64,000 nucleotides of DNA from NCBI RefSeq assembly GCF_900102505.1, contig NZ_FMVT01000001.1:248001-312000 (forward strand). The letters are read 5' to 3'. Position 1 is the first letter of the stretch. Every line of letters begins with the position of its first letter. Source of the stretch: Paracoccus tibetensis. GTDB lineage: Bacteria; Pseudomonadota; Alphaproteobacteria; Rhodobacterales; Rhodobacteraceae. Of the stretch, positions 44,224 to 52,372 are shown piece by piece. Under the pieces are notes generated by a model. It was not told the DNA's origin. It searched no databases and was given only the letters and a program-made list of their open reading frames with translations. The position numbers were made by a program, and so were the translations under genes.

Positions 44224-45708
44224 ATGGCCCAGAAGGACCTGGAACTCCGCCATCTCGACACGCTGGACCGCGATCTCGGCCGCTTCTCGACGCTGGAGCT
44301 GACGACGGCGCTGGTCGGGCGGCCTCTGGTGGCGCCGGGCGTCGCGCTGGTCTTCCTGCTGGCCGCGGGGCTGACGGCCGCGCTGATCTTCGGGCAGGCG
44401 AACAATGCGATGATCGTGATCGCCGCCGCCATCTTCGGCGCCTACATGGCGCTGAACATCGGCGCCAACGACGTCGCCAACAACATGGGCCCGGCCGTGG
44501 GGGCGAACGCGCTGACCATGGGCGGCGCCATCGCCATCGCCGCCATCTGCGAGACGGCGGGCGCGCTGATTGCCGGCGGCGACGTGGTCGGCACCATCTC
44601 GCGCGGGATCGTCGCGCCCGAGGCGATCGGCGCGCCCTCGGTCTTCATTTGGGCGATGATGGCGGCGCTGCTGTCCTCGGCGCTGTGGGTGAACCTTGCG
44701 ACCTGGATCGGCGCGCCCGTCTCGACCACCCATTCCGTCGTGGGCGGGGTGATGGGGGCGGGAATCGCGGCGGCGGGCTTCTCGGCCGTCAGCTGGCCGA
44801 CGATGGGCGCCATCGCGGCCAGCTGGGTCGTCTCGCCGCTTCTGGGCGGGATCGTCGCGGCGGGCTTTCTGTGGTTCATCAAGGCGCGCATCATCTATCG
44901 CGACGACAAGATCGCCGCCGCACGGGTCTGGGTGCCGGTGCTGGTCGGAATCATGGCCGGCAGCTTCTCGGCCTATCTGGCGCTGAAGGGCCTCAGCCGG
45001 GTCGTCTCGCTGAACATGGGACAGGCGCTGATGATCGGGGCAGGGGTCGGGCTGGCGGTCTGGCTGGTGATGATCCCGGTCATCGCCCGCCAGTCGCGCG
45101 GGCTCGAGAACCGCAACAAGTCGCTCAAGGTCCTTTTCGGCATCCCTCTGGTCGTCTCGGCCGCGCTGCTCAGCTTCGCCCATGGCGCCAATGACGTGGC
45201 GAACGCGGTCGGGCCGCTGGCCGCCATCGTGCAGGCCTCGCAGACGGGCAGCACGACGGGCGCCATCTCGATCCCGCTCTGGGTCATGCTGATCGGGGCC
45301 TTCGGGCTGTCCTTCGGCCTGTTCCTCTTCGGGCCGAAGCTGATCCGCATGGTCGGCAGCCAGATCACCAAGCTGAACCCGATGCGTGCCTTCTGCGTGG
45401 CGCTGTCGGCGGCGCTGACCGTGATCCTGGCCAGCTGGCTGGGCCTGCCGGTCAGCTCGACCCATATCGCGGTGGGCGCGATCTTCGGCGTGGGCTTCTT
45501 CCGCGAATGGGACGCCGAGCGCCGCCTGCGCCTTTCGGGCGAGGCCGTCCCCGAGCGCCCGCGCCTCGGCGAGGGCGAGCGGCGGCGCCGCAAGCTGGTG
45601 CGCCGGTCGCATGTGATGACCATCGCGGCGGCCTGGGTGATCACGGTGCCGGCGGCCGCGCTTCTGTCGGCCGGGGTCTTCCTGGTGATGGTACGCCTGG
45701 GGGGTTAG
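44224..45708 (+). CDS. Inorganic phosphate transporter, PiT family
   Basis: Low-affinity phosphate permease driven by protons or sodium. The 494-residue protein carries the duplicated PiT signature, IGANDVANNMGPAVG in the first half and HGANDVANAVGPLAA in the second, each beginning a block of helices. Two matching (V/L)SSTH elements (PVSTTHSVVGG and PVSSTHIAVGA) also fit. An N-terminal soluble stretch of about 40 residues precedes the first helix. It diverges from the LOV operon across 227 bases. A convincing Pho box was not found. Its end overlaps the convergent hydrolase gene by 4 bases. Confidence 0.95.
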   Translation: MAQKDLELRHLDTLDRDLGRFSTLELTTALVGRPLVAPGVALVFLLAAGLTAALIFGQANNAMIVIAAAIFGAYMALNIGANDVANNMGPAVGANALTMGGAIAIAAICETAGALIAGGDVVGTISRGIVAPEAIGAPSVFIWAMMAALLSSALWVNLATWIGAPVSTTHSVVGGVMGAGIAAAGFSAVSWPTMGAIAASWVVSPLLGGIVAAGFLWFIKARIIYRDDKIAAARVWVPVLVGIMAGSFSAYLALKGLSRVVSLNMGQALMIGAGVGLAVWLVMIPVIARQSRGLENRNKSLKVLFGIPLVVSAALLSFAHGANDVANAVGPLAAIVQASQTGSTTGAISIPLWVMLIGAFGLSFGLFLFGPKLIRMVGSQITKLNPMRAFCVALSAALTVILASWLGLPVSSTHIAVGAIFGVGFFREWDAERRLRLSGEAVPERPRLGEGERRRRKLVRRSHVMTIAAAWVITVPAAALLSAGVFLVMVRLGG

Positions 45709-46523
45709 GCGCCGCAGGCCGTCAGCCAGGCGCGGATCGCGGCCAGCGCCTCGGGCTCGTCGAGCCAGGGGATATGGCCGCGCCCGGGCACCTCGGCGCG
45801 GATCAGGTCGGGCCGGCGGCGCTGCATCTCGTCCGCCGTCTCGGCCGTCATCAGGTCCGAGTTCGCGCCCCGGATCAGCGCGACCGGAAGCCCTGCCGTC
45901 GCCTCCCAGAGCGGCCAGAGATTCGGCGCCTCGCCTTGGAAGGCCGCGAGGAACGCCTCGCGCAGCGACGGGTCATAGGTGATGCGCAGCCCCTCGGGCG
46001 TCTCGGTGAAGTGCCGTTGCACGTCCTGGAGCCAGCGCCCCTCGGGCACGTCCGAGAAGGCCGTCATCAGCGCCGGCATCCGCGCGGCCAGTTCGGCATG
46101 GCTCTGCGCGGCGGGGTTGCGGCCGACATAGTCGAAGATCGCCTCCAGCCCCTTGCGCGCGATCTCGGGGCCGACGTCGTTGAGGCAGAGGCCGAGCAGC
46201 CGGTCCTTGGCCGTCGCCGCCAGGAACAGCCCGTTCAGCCCGCCGCGCGAGGTGCCAAGCACCGCCGCCCGGTCGATTCCCAGGTGATCCAGCAGTTCCA
46301 CTGCGTCGCGGCTCTCGCGCGGGACGGTATAGGTGGCGGCGCCCGTCCAGTCCGAGGCGCCGCGGCCGCGATAATCTATGCGGATCATCCGCACGCCCGC
46401 CAGATGCGGCGCGAGGTAGTCGAAGTCCGACATGGAGCGGGTCAGCCCCGCGAGGCAGAGGACGGGAAGCCCCGTCCCCTCGTCCGAGAAGGCGATCCGC
46501 GCGCCGTCGCTTGCCGTGAACAT
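45705..46523 (-). CDS. Alpha/beta-fold hydrolase
   Basis: A 272-residue soluble hydrolase. It has an oxyanion region LPVLCLAGLTRSMSDF, RGRGASDW, the nucleophile elbow GTSRGG (Ser near residue 92), an acidic residue in RGANSDLM and the catalytic histidine in GRGHIPWLDEPEA. The start at 46523 follows CAGGAG; a longer frame to 46544 adds seven residues. Substrate is unknown; relatives include esterases and lactonases. It is transcribed toward pit, downstream of fabB by 56 bases, and could be carried on the fabAB transcript. Confidence 0.88.
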   Translation of the reverse strand: MFTASDGARIAFSDEGTGLPVLCLAGLTRSMSDFDYLAPHLAGVRMIRIDYRGRGASDWTGAATYTVPRESRDAVELLDHLGIDRAAVLGTSRGGLNGLFLAATAKDRLLGLCLNDVGPEIARKGLEAIFDYVGRNPAAQSHAELAARMPALMTAFSDVPEGRWLQDVQRHFTETPEGLRITYDPSLREAFLAAFQGEAPNLWPLWEATAGLPVALIRGANSDLMTAETADEMQRRRPDLIRAEVPGRGHIPWLDEPEALAAIRAWLTACGA

Positions 46524-46579
46524 GCCGCCACTCCTGCCTTGCATCGCCGATGGTCGAGACGCGCCGACGCGCCGCCGGA

Positions 46580-47809
46580 TCAGTCGCGGTAGCGGGACAT
46601 CACCAGCGTCGCGTTGGTGCCGCCGAAGCCGAAGCTATTCGACAGGACCGAGTCGAGCCCGGCATCGTCCACGCGGCTGGTCGCGATCTCGCCCGGCGCG
46701 ATCTCGGGGTCCAGCGTGCCGACATTGGCCGAGGCGGCGATGAAGTCGCCCTGCAGCATCAGCAGGCTGTAGATCGCCTCGTGCACGCCGGTCGCACCGA
46801 GGCTGTGGCCCGTCAGAGACTTGGTCGAGCTGATCGGCGGCGTCGCGCCTTCGCCCCAGATGCGGCGGATGGCCTTGACCTCGCCGATGTCGCCCACCGG
46901 GGTCGAGGTGCCATGCGCGTTGATATAGCTGATCTTGCGCCCCTCGGGCAGGGTCTCGAGCGCGACGCGCATCGCCCGCTCGCCGCCCTCGCCGGACGGG
47001 GCGACCATGTCGTAGCCGTCCGAGGTCGCGCCGTAGCCCGTCACCTCGGCATAGATCCTCGCGCCGCGGGCCTTGGCATGCTCCAGCTCCTCCAGCACGA
47101 CGACGCCGCCGCCGCCGGCGATCACGAAGCCGTCGCGGGTCGCGTCATAGGGGCGGGACGCCGCCTCGGGCGTGTCGTTGTATTTCGAGGACATCGCGCC
47201 CATCGCGTCGAAGAGGCAGCTGAGGGTCCAGTCCAGCTCCTCGCCGCCGCCGGCGAAGACGATGTCCTGCTTGCCCATCTGGATCTGCTCGACGCCGCTT
47301 CCGATGCAATGGGCCGAGGTCGCGCAGGCCGAGGTGATCGAGTAGTTCACGCCCTTGATCTTGAAGGGGGTCGCGAGGCAGGCCGAGTTGGTCGAGGACA
47401 TGCAGCGCGTGACCATGAACGGGCCCATGCGCTTGGGGCTGCCCTTCTCGATGACGATCTGGTGCGCCTCGAAGAAGTTGCTGGTAGACGGCCCGCCCGA
47501 GCCCATGATGAGGCCCGTGCGCGGGTTCGAGACGTCGTTCTCCTCGAGGCCCGAGTCCTTGATCGCCTGCTCCATCGCGATGAAGTTGTAGGCGGCGCCG
47601 GGGCCCATGAAGCGCAGGTTGCGCTTGTCGACATGGTCCTCGAGCTTGATCTGCGGCATGCCGTGAATCTGGCTGCGGAAGCCGTGCTCGGCATATTCCG
47701 GCGCGAAGACGATGCCCGAGCGGCCCGCGCGCAGGCTTTCGGTCACTTCATCGGCGTTGTTGCCAATGGGGGACACGATGCCCAGCCCGGTGATGACGAC
47801 GCGACGCAT
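46580..47809 (-). CDS. fabB: 3-oxoacyl-[acyl-carrier-protein] synthase I
   Basis: Condensing enzyme of fatty-acid elongation, needed for unsaturated fatty acids. The 409-residue protein has the catalytic triad: Cys162 in [11 protein letters not shown], His in [11 protein letters not shown] and His in [12 protein letters not shown]. It ends with [13 protein letters not shown]. The sequence is KAS I-like rather than KAS II, and the location directly after fabA (24 bases) is diagnostic. With fabA it makes cis-unsaturated acyl chains anaerobically. Confidence 0.97.
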   Translation of the reverse strand: MRRVVITGLGIVSPIGNNADEVTESLRAGRSGIVFAPEYAEHGFRSQIHGMPQIKLEDHVDKRNLRFMGPGAAYNFIAMEQAIKDSGLEENDVSNPRTGLIMGSGGPSTSNFFEAHQIVIEKGSPKRMGPFMVTRCMSSTNSACLATPFKIKGVNYSITSACATSAHCIGSGVEQIQMGKQDIVFAGGGEELDWTLSCLFDAMGAMSSKYNDTPEAASRPYDATRDGFVIAGGGGVVVLEELEHAKARGARIYAEVTGYGATSDGYDMVAPSGEGGERAMRVALETLPEGRKISYINAHGTSTPVGDIGEVKAIRRIWGEGATPPISSTKSLTGHSLGATGVHEAIYSLLMLQGDFIAASANVGTLDPEIAPGEIATSRVDDAGLDSVLSNSFGFGGTNATLVMSRYRD

Positions 47810-47833
47810 GGCGGTCTCCTGTGAAGTTCTGGG

Positions 47834-48343
47834 TCAGTTGGCCGACAGGGCCACCTTCATGTCCTTGACCTGGTAGATCAGCTCGCCGTCCGCCTCGACC
47901 CGGCCGTCGGCGACGCCCATGGTCAGCCGGCGGGTCTGCACGGCCTTGGTGAAATCGACGGTGTAGCGCAGCATCTTGCGGTCGGGCCGGACCATGCCGG
48001 TCAGCTTGACCTCGCCCACGCCGAGCGCGTAGCCGCGCCCCTCCCAGCCCCGCCAGCCGAGGTTGAAGCCGGTCAGCTGCCACAGCCCGTCGAGGCCGAG
48101 GCAGCCGGGCATGATCGGGTTGCCGGGGAAATGACAGGCGAAGAACCACAGGTCGGGGGTAATGTCGAACTCGGCGACGACATGGCCCTTGCCGTGCGCG
48201 CCCCGGTCTTCCGAGATGTCGGTGATGCGGTCCATCATCAGCATCGGCGGCTCGGGCAGCTGGGCGTTGCCGGGTCCGAACAGCTCTCCGCGCGCGCAGG
48301 CGAGCAGGTCGTCGCGGTCGAAGCTGGTCTGGGTCATCGCCAT
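47834..48343 (-). CDS. fabA: 3-hydroxydecanoyl-[acyl-carrier-protein] dehydratase/isomerase
   Basis: Dehydrates 3-hydroxydecanoyl-ACP and isomerises the product to cis-3-decenoyl-ACP, introducing the double bond. The 169-residue length is typical. The active-site histidine is in [14 protein letters not shown] and the acidic partner in [13 protein letters not shown]. The start at 48343 (MAMTQTSF) follows AGGAAGG. First gene of the fabA-fabB operon; a weak TTGCAC / TAGACG promoter-like pair lies upstream at 48396-48425. Confidence 0.97.
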   Translation of the reverse strand: MAMTQTSFDRDDLLACARGELFGPGNAQLPEPPMLMMDRITDISEDRGAHGKGHVVAEFDITPDLWFFACHFPGNPIMPGCLGLDGLWQLTGFNLGWRGWEGRGYALGVGEVKLTGMVRPDRKMLRYTVDFTKAVQTRRLTMGVADGRVEADGELIYQVKDMKVALSAN

Positions 48344-48443
48344 GCGCGCGGGCCTTCCTGTCGTTCAAGGCGGCCTCTGCCGCAAGTTGCCGATCCGTCT
48401 AGCATCTGCGGTCGCGCGGGTGCAAGAGCGTGCGCCGCCGCGG

Positions 48444-49316
48444 CTACATCCACTGGCCCGGCTCCATCAGCCCCAGGTCCATCAGCTGCTGGCTGTCCCA
48501 CCGGAACGGGTGCGAGTTGCGCCAGGTCATGTCCCGCACGTAGTCGCGCGAGCCGGGGTTGGTGACCAGCGCCTTGGCGACGCGGAACGAGGCGATGGAG
48601 GCCGTCAGGTTGTGGTGCCACGGGCAGGAATAGGTGTTGAACTCCGGCTCGTTGAAGGTGTGGTCGGCGCGCAGCTTCAGGCCGTCCCGCGCCCGGAACA
48701 GCGCGATGCGGTCGATCCGGCGACGGCTCTCGGGCAGAAGCTCCTCGTAGCGCCAGCGCAGGCCGCCGTGGAAGTCGAGCTGCCGCTCCAGCGGCTGTCC
48801 GCCGGCGCCGGCGCGGGCCAGCGCGTAATAGCCGGTGCGGTCGAAGAGCGGCGCGTCAAGGTCGACCCCGTCCGGCCGCGCGGCCAGATCGCCGGCATAG
48901 AGATCGACGACATAGGTCAGCATCGCCTCGCGGCGTTCCTCGGTGTGGAAGGCCAGAAGCTCGCCGACGCTGCGCGTCTCGCTGAACGGGTAAAAGAGGA
49001 ACTCGGCGTTGAAGCAGTAATAGAGCCAGGTCCCGGCGGGCACGGCGGCGATGACGGCGTTCACCGCGTCCACATGCGCGTCGATCCTGCGGGTCGGGAA
49101 GATCAGGTTGGTGACGCGCCGCGCCATCTCGTCCGGCAGCGGGACCGGGCGGTCCGAGAGGACGAGGACGTGCCGAAAGCCGCGGGCGAGGTGATGCTGC
49201 ACTGTCTCGGTCACCGCCGCGTCATCCTCGATCAGGATGACCGCCAGCGGACCCTTCGCGATCTGGTCGGGCTTGCGGGCGAGAAAGGGGATCAGGTCGG
49301 CGACCGGGACTGCCAT
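48444..49316 (-). CDS. Putative glycosyltransferase-like protein
   Basis: A 290-residue soluble protein. The start at 49316 overlaps the upstream gene by one base (TGATG). The N-terminal LAVILIEDDAAVTETVQHHL and GFRHVLVLSD look like the nucleotide-binding start of a GT-A fold. WLYYCFNAEFLFYPFSETR and the C-terminal FNTYSCPWHHNLTASI recall GT92 or glycosyltransferase-2-like proteins annotated in Rhodobacterales. No DxD motif is certain. I place it only tentatively. It lies 100 bases upstream of fabA on the same strand. Confidence 0.6.
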   Translation of the reverse strand: MAVPVADLIPFLARKPDQIAKGPLAVILIEDDAAVTETVQHHLARGFRHVLVLSDRPVPLPDEMARRVTNLIFPTRRIDAHVDAVNAVIAAVPAGTWLYYCFNAEFLFYPFSETRSVGELLAFHTEERREAMLTYVVDLYAGDLAARPDGVDLDAPLFDRTGYYALARAGAGGQPLERQLDFHGGLRWRYEELLPESRRRIDRIALFRARDGLKLRADHTFNEPEFNTYSCPWHHNLTASIASFRVAKALVTNPGSRDYVRDMTWRNSHPFRWDSQQLMDLGLMEPGQWM

Positions 49317-50020
49317 CAGTTCATCACCGCCTTCACCTGCTCCAGCGCGGCGCGCAGCAGCTGCGGGTTGTCGCCCGCCGTCTCGATCAGGCGGCGCAGC
49401 GTCGCCTTCTGCGGTGCGGGCAGGGCGGAGTCGTCGATGATCCGCTCGACCTCGGCGCGGTCGAAGCCCTCGGGGGTCAGCAGCGCCTCGATGCGGGCGG
49501 CCGTCGCGGCGGCGCCGGCGGTCTCGGCGGTGGCGGCCGCGGCGTCGCGGGCGGCGCTGGCGGCCTCTCCGGCGGCTTCGGGCGCGGCGGCGACGGCGCT
49601 GCCGGCTGCGGCGGCGGCGCGGTCGGCGGCGGCGATGGCGGCCTCGGCGGCGGCCTCGGCCTGCCGCGCGGCCTCGCTGGCGAGCGCGACACCGGAATCG
49701 CCCGAGGCGCGCACGGCCTCGGCCGCGGCATCGGCGGCGATGGCGGCGGCATCGGCGGCCGCGTCCGCCGCGGCATCGGCGGCGGCCTGCGCCTCGGCCT
49801 CGTCGAGGGCGGGATCGACGGCGGCGGGCGCGGCGGCATCCGCGGCCTCGGCGGTGGTGGCGGCCGTCTCCTCGGCCAGCTGCGCGGCCTCGCCGGTGGG
49901 GGTGGGCGGAACCGTCGCGACGGCGACCGGCTCGGCGGCGCGGCCATGCTGCTGCTGCCAGTACCAGCCGCCCGCGGCCGAGAGGGCCAGAATCACCGGA
50001 ATCCACCAAAGCTTGCGCAT
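49316..50020 (-). CDS. Membrane-anchored alanine-rich protein
   Basis: A 234-residue protein: a short N-terminal membrane anchor (MRKLWWIPVILALSAAGGWY) and then a very alanine-rich, helical stretch with many AA(D/E)A units (about residues 55-175). The C-terminal domain is more normal in composition, IEALLTPEGFDRAEVERIID to the end. The Ala-rich part suggests a long periplasmic helix or rod. AGGAAAG precedes the start at 50020. It is coupled to the glycosyltransferase-like gene by a TGATG junction. I do not recognise a family; codon bias matches the neighbourhood. Confidence 0.7.
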   Translation of the reverse strand: MRKLWWIPVILALSAAGGWYWQQQHGRAAEPVAVATVPPTPTGEAAQLAEETAATTAEAADAAAPAAVDPALDEAEAQAAADAAADAAADAAAIAADAAAEAVRASGDSGVALASEAARQAEAAAEAAIAAADRAAAAAGSAVAAAPEAAGEAASAARDAAAATAETAGAAATAARIEALLTPEGFDRAEVERIIDDSALPAPQKATLRRLIETAGDNPQLLRAALEQVKAVMN

Positions 50021-50161
50021 CTTCTTTCCTCGATCACCCGGACTGCCGCTTGGCGCCATCTATGGCACAGGCCCCAGAGGCTTGAAAGCCGCCGCGACCG
50101 CGCAGGCGCCCCGCCACGTGCCCGGCAGCGCCGTTTCAAGCAGCTTCCGCATCAAATCCGG

Positions 50162-50190
50162 TTGAATCAGCGGCGACTTGGCCTTATTTT
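50162..50190 (+). promoter_or_regulatory. Putative sigma-70 promoter of infC
   Basis: TTGAAT (50162-50167), a 17-base spacer and TATTTT (50185-50190), each with 4 of 6 consensus matches. The predicted transcript would begin near 50197, ahead of the AAGGAG ribosome site at 50214-50219. Confidence 0.45.
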
Positions 50191-50226
50191 CCGTCTATTC
50201 CGCTTGGCTACACAAGGAGCACCGCC

Positions 50227-50766
50227 ATAGCCCGCCGTCCGCATAACGCACCGCCCACCCGCGACACCGGCCCCCGCACCAACGAACGCATCCGCGTGGC
50301 CGAAATCCGCCTCATCGGCGCCGATGGCGAGAACGTGGGCGTGGTCCCCCCTTCCGTGGGCCTTCAGATGGCGCAGGAAGCCGGGTTGGACCTGGTCGAG
50401 ATTTCGCCGAACGCAGCCCCTCCGGTCTGCAAGGTCATGGACCTCGGCAAGTTCAAGTACGAGCAGCAGAAGCGCGAGGCCGAGGCCCGCAAGAAGCAGA
50501 AGATCATCGAGGTCAAGGAGATCAAGTTCCGTCCGGGGACCGATACCCATGACTACGACGTCAAGATGCGCTCGGTGATGAAGTTCCTCGAGGGCGGCGA
50601 CAAGGTCAAGGTCACGCTGCGCTTCCGCGGCCGCGAGATGGCTCACCAGGACCTGGGACTGGAATTGCTGAACCGCGTCCGCGACGACGTGGGCGAGGCC
50701 GGCAAGGTCGAATCGATGCCCAAGCTGGAAGGCCGGCAGATGGTGATGATGATCGCCCCGCGCTGA
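50227..50766 (+). CDS. infC: Translation initiation factor IF-3, ATA start
   Basis: Binds the 30S subunit and checks initiator tRNA and start codon. The frame is continuous from an ATA at 50227, seven bases after AAGGAG (50214-50219), to the stop, giving 179 residues. The N-terminus then reads [20 protein letters not shown] before [20 protein letters not shown]. Starting only at 50296 (GTG) would remove the conserved NERIR part of the N-domain, so the ATA is preferred. IF-3 genes are known to use rare starts (AUU in E. coli) for autoregulation. Landmarks [18 protein letters not shown] and [18 protein letters not shown] are intact. Confidence 0.93.
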   Translation: MARRPHNAPPTRDTGPRTNERIRVAEIRLIGADGENVGVVPPSVGLQMAQEAGLDLVEISPNAAPPVCKVMDLGKFKYEQQKREAEARKKQKIIEVKEIKFRPGTDTHDYDVKMRSVMKFLEGGDKVKVTLRFRGREMAHQDLGLELLNRVRDDVGEAGKVESMPKLEGRQMVMMIAPR

Positions 50767-50790
50767 TCGCGCCGGAGCGTTCGGGACGAC

Positions 50791-50820
50791 AGGCCGCGCT
50801 GGCTCCGCCGCGCGGCCTTT
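50791..50820 (+). terminator. Rho-independent terminator of infC
   Basis: AGGCCGCGC (50791-50799) and GCGCGGCCT (50810-50818) pair around a 10-base loop, followed by a short TT. It starts 24 bases after the infC stop and 20 bases before the dut start. The U-run is short, so read-through is possible. Confidence 0.55.
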
Positions 50821-50839
50821 GCATGAGAGGGAGGCCGTG

Positions 50840-51310
50840 ATGGATGCGCCCGAGATCAAGGTGATGCGGCTCGAGGGCGCGGACGCGGCCGTCCCGCTGC
50901 CGGCCTATGCGACGTCGCTGGCCGCCGGCGCGGACCTGCGGGCGAACCTGCCGCCGGACGCCCGCGCCGCGGGCGTCACGCTGGCGCCGGGGGCGCGGGC
51001 GCTGGTGCCGACGGGTCTTGCCATGGCCATCCCCGCAGGCTGGGAGGTGCAGATCCGCGCCCGCTCGGGCTTGGCGATGAAGCAGGGGATCGGCCTCGTG
51101 AACGCCCCCGGCACCATCGACGCGGACTACCGCGGCCCGGTCGGCGTGATCCTGGTGAACTGGGGCGAGGCGCCCGTCACCATCGCTCATGGCGAGCGCA
51201 TCGCGCAGATGGTTGTCGCCCCCGCGCCGCAGGCCCGCTTCACGCAGGTCGGCGCGCTGGAGGCGACCGCGCGCGGGCAGGGCGGATTCGGCTCGACGGG
51301 GCGCGGCTGA
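50840..51310 (+). CDS. dut: Deoxyuridine 5'-triphosphate nucleotidohydrolase
   Basis: Hydrolyses dUTP to dUMP, keeping uracil out of DNA and feeding thymidylate synthesis. The 156-residue trimeric-type dUTPase has the five motifs: [51 protein letters not shown] and the C-terminal [12 protein letters not shown]. The start at 50840 follows GAGAGGGAGG; an earlier in-frame start at 50819 lies in the terminator stem. Its stop overlaps the next gene by one base (TGATG). Confidence 0.97.
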   Translation: MDAPEIKVMRLEGADAAVPLPAYATSLAAGADLRANLPPDARAAGVTLAPGARALVPTGLAMAIPAGWEVQIRARSGLAMKQGIGLVNAPGTIDADYRGPVGVILVNWGEAPVTIAHGERIAQMVVAPAPQARFTQVGALEATARGQGGFGSTGRG

Positions 51311-52353
51311 TGCTGGGCCTGTGGCTTCTGGTCCTGCTGGCGGTCTTCCTGCGGATCGTCCGGGCGCCGGGCAAGATTGCCTGGCGGCTTCTGGGCGGGC
51401 TCTGGGCGATCTTCCTGCTGGCCCATCTTCTGGCCCCGGCGCAGGCGGGCCAGCTGATCGGCGGCACGGCGGGCGGCTGGCTGGTGCTGGGCGGCCTCGC
51501 GGCGATGGTCTGGGCCTACCGCATCGGCCTCCGCCGCCTGCGCCAGAGCGCCGCCCCTGCGCCGACGCCGCCCGCACCCGCCTCCGACAGCTTCAGCGAT
51601 GCGGAACTCGACCGCTACGCCCGCCACATCGTGCTGCACGAGATCGGCGGGCCGGGCCAGATGGCCCTGCGCCGGGCGAGGGTGCTGGTCATCGGCGCGG
51701 GCGGCCTCGGCGCGCCGGTCTGCCTCTATCTGGCGGCGGCCGGGGTAGGGCGGATCACGCTGGCCGATGACGACACGGTCAGCCTGTCCAACCTGCAGCG
51801 GCAGGTGATCTTCCGCGACGACCTGCGGGGCGAGCCGAAGGCCTATGCCGCGGCCGAGGCGATGCTGCGCCTCAACCCCCAGATCGACGTCACCCCGCTG
51901 CTGCGCCGGATCACCGCGGACGATGCCGCGCTGATTGGACAGCACGACCTGGTCATCGACGGCACCGACAGCTTCGCCGGCCGCGCGGCGATCAACCGCG
52001 CCTGCGTGGCGGCCGGTGTGCCTCTGCTGTCCGGCGCCATCGGCCGGTGGGAGGGGCAGCTGACGCTCTACGATCCGGCCCGCGGCGCGCCCTGCATGGC
52101 CTGCATCTTCCCCGAGGCGCCCGAGCGGGATGCCCCCTGCGCCGAGGCCGGCGTCGTCGGCGCGCTGCCGGGGGTCGTGGGCAGCCTGATGGCGCTGGAG
52201 GCGATCAAGCACCTGACCGGCGCGGGCGAGAGCCTGCGCGGGCGCATGGTCCTCTTCGACGGTCTGTCGCTGGAGATGCGGTCCTTCACCGCCGGCCGGG
52301 CGCCGGGATGTCCGGTCTGCGGGGGGCTGGCAGAGGGCGCCGCGCACGCATAG
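51310..52353 (+). CDS. Membrane-anchored ThiF/MoeB-type adenylyltransferase
   Basis: E1-like enzyme that adenylates the C-terminus of a ubiquitin-like sulfur carrier (ThiS or MoaD). The ATP-binding GAGGLG is at 129-134 and typical DDDTVSLSNLQRQVIF follows. The catalytic cysteine region is PCAEAGVVGALPG and zinc ligands are CMAC and CPVC. Unusually, the first 75 residues hold two predicted helices (about 24-43 and 52-70) and a Pro/Ala linker. So the enzyme domain is probably tethered to the inner side of the membrane. No thi or moa genes are nearby. It is co-translated with dut. MoeB, ThiF or a CsdL-type role cannot be decided. Confidence 0.9.
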   Translation: MLGLWLLVLLAVFLRIVRAPGKIAWRLLGGLWAIFLLAHLLAPAQAGQLIGGTAGGWLVLGGLAAMVWAYRIGLRRLRQSAAPAPTPPAPASDSFSDAELDRYARHIVLHEIGGPGQMALRRARVLVIGAGGLGAPVCLYLAAAGVGRITLADDDTVSLSNLQRQVIFRDDLRGEPKAYAAAEAMLRLNPQIDVTPLLRRITADDAALIGQHDLVIDGTDSFAGRAAINRACVAAGVPLLSGAIGRWEGQLTLYDPARGAPCMACIFPEAPERDAPCAEAGVVGALPGVVGSLMALEAIKHLTGAGESLRGRMVLFDGLSLEMRSFTAGRAPGCPVCGGLAEGAAHA

Positions 52354-52372
52354 GCTGACCTGCAAAGGAGCC

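Noticed and set aside
49480-49860. Strongly skewed GCC/GGC tract as a possible foreign insert or origin
   Set aside because: It encodes the alanine-rich segment of an intact gene with a normal start, anchor and C-terminal domain.
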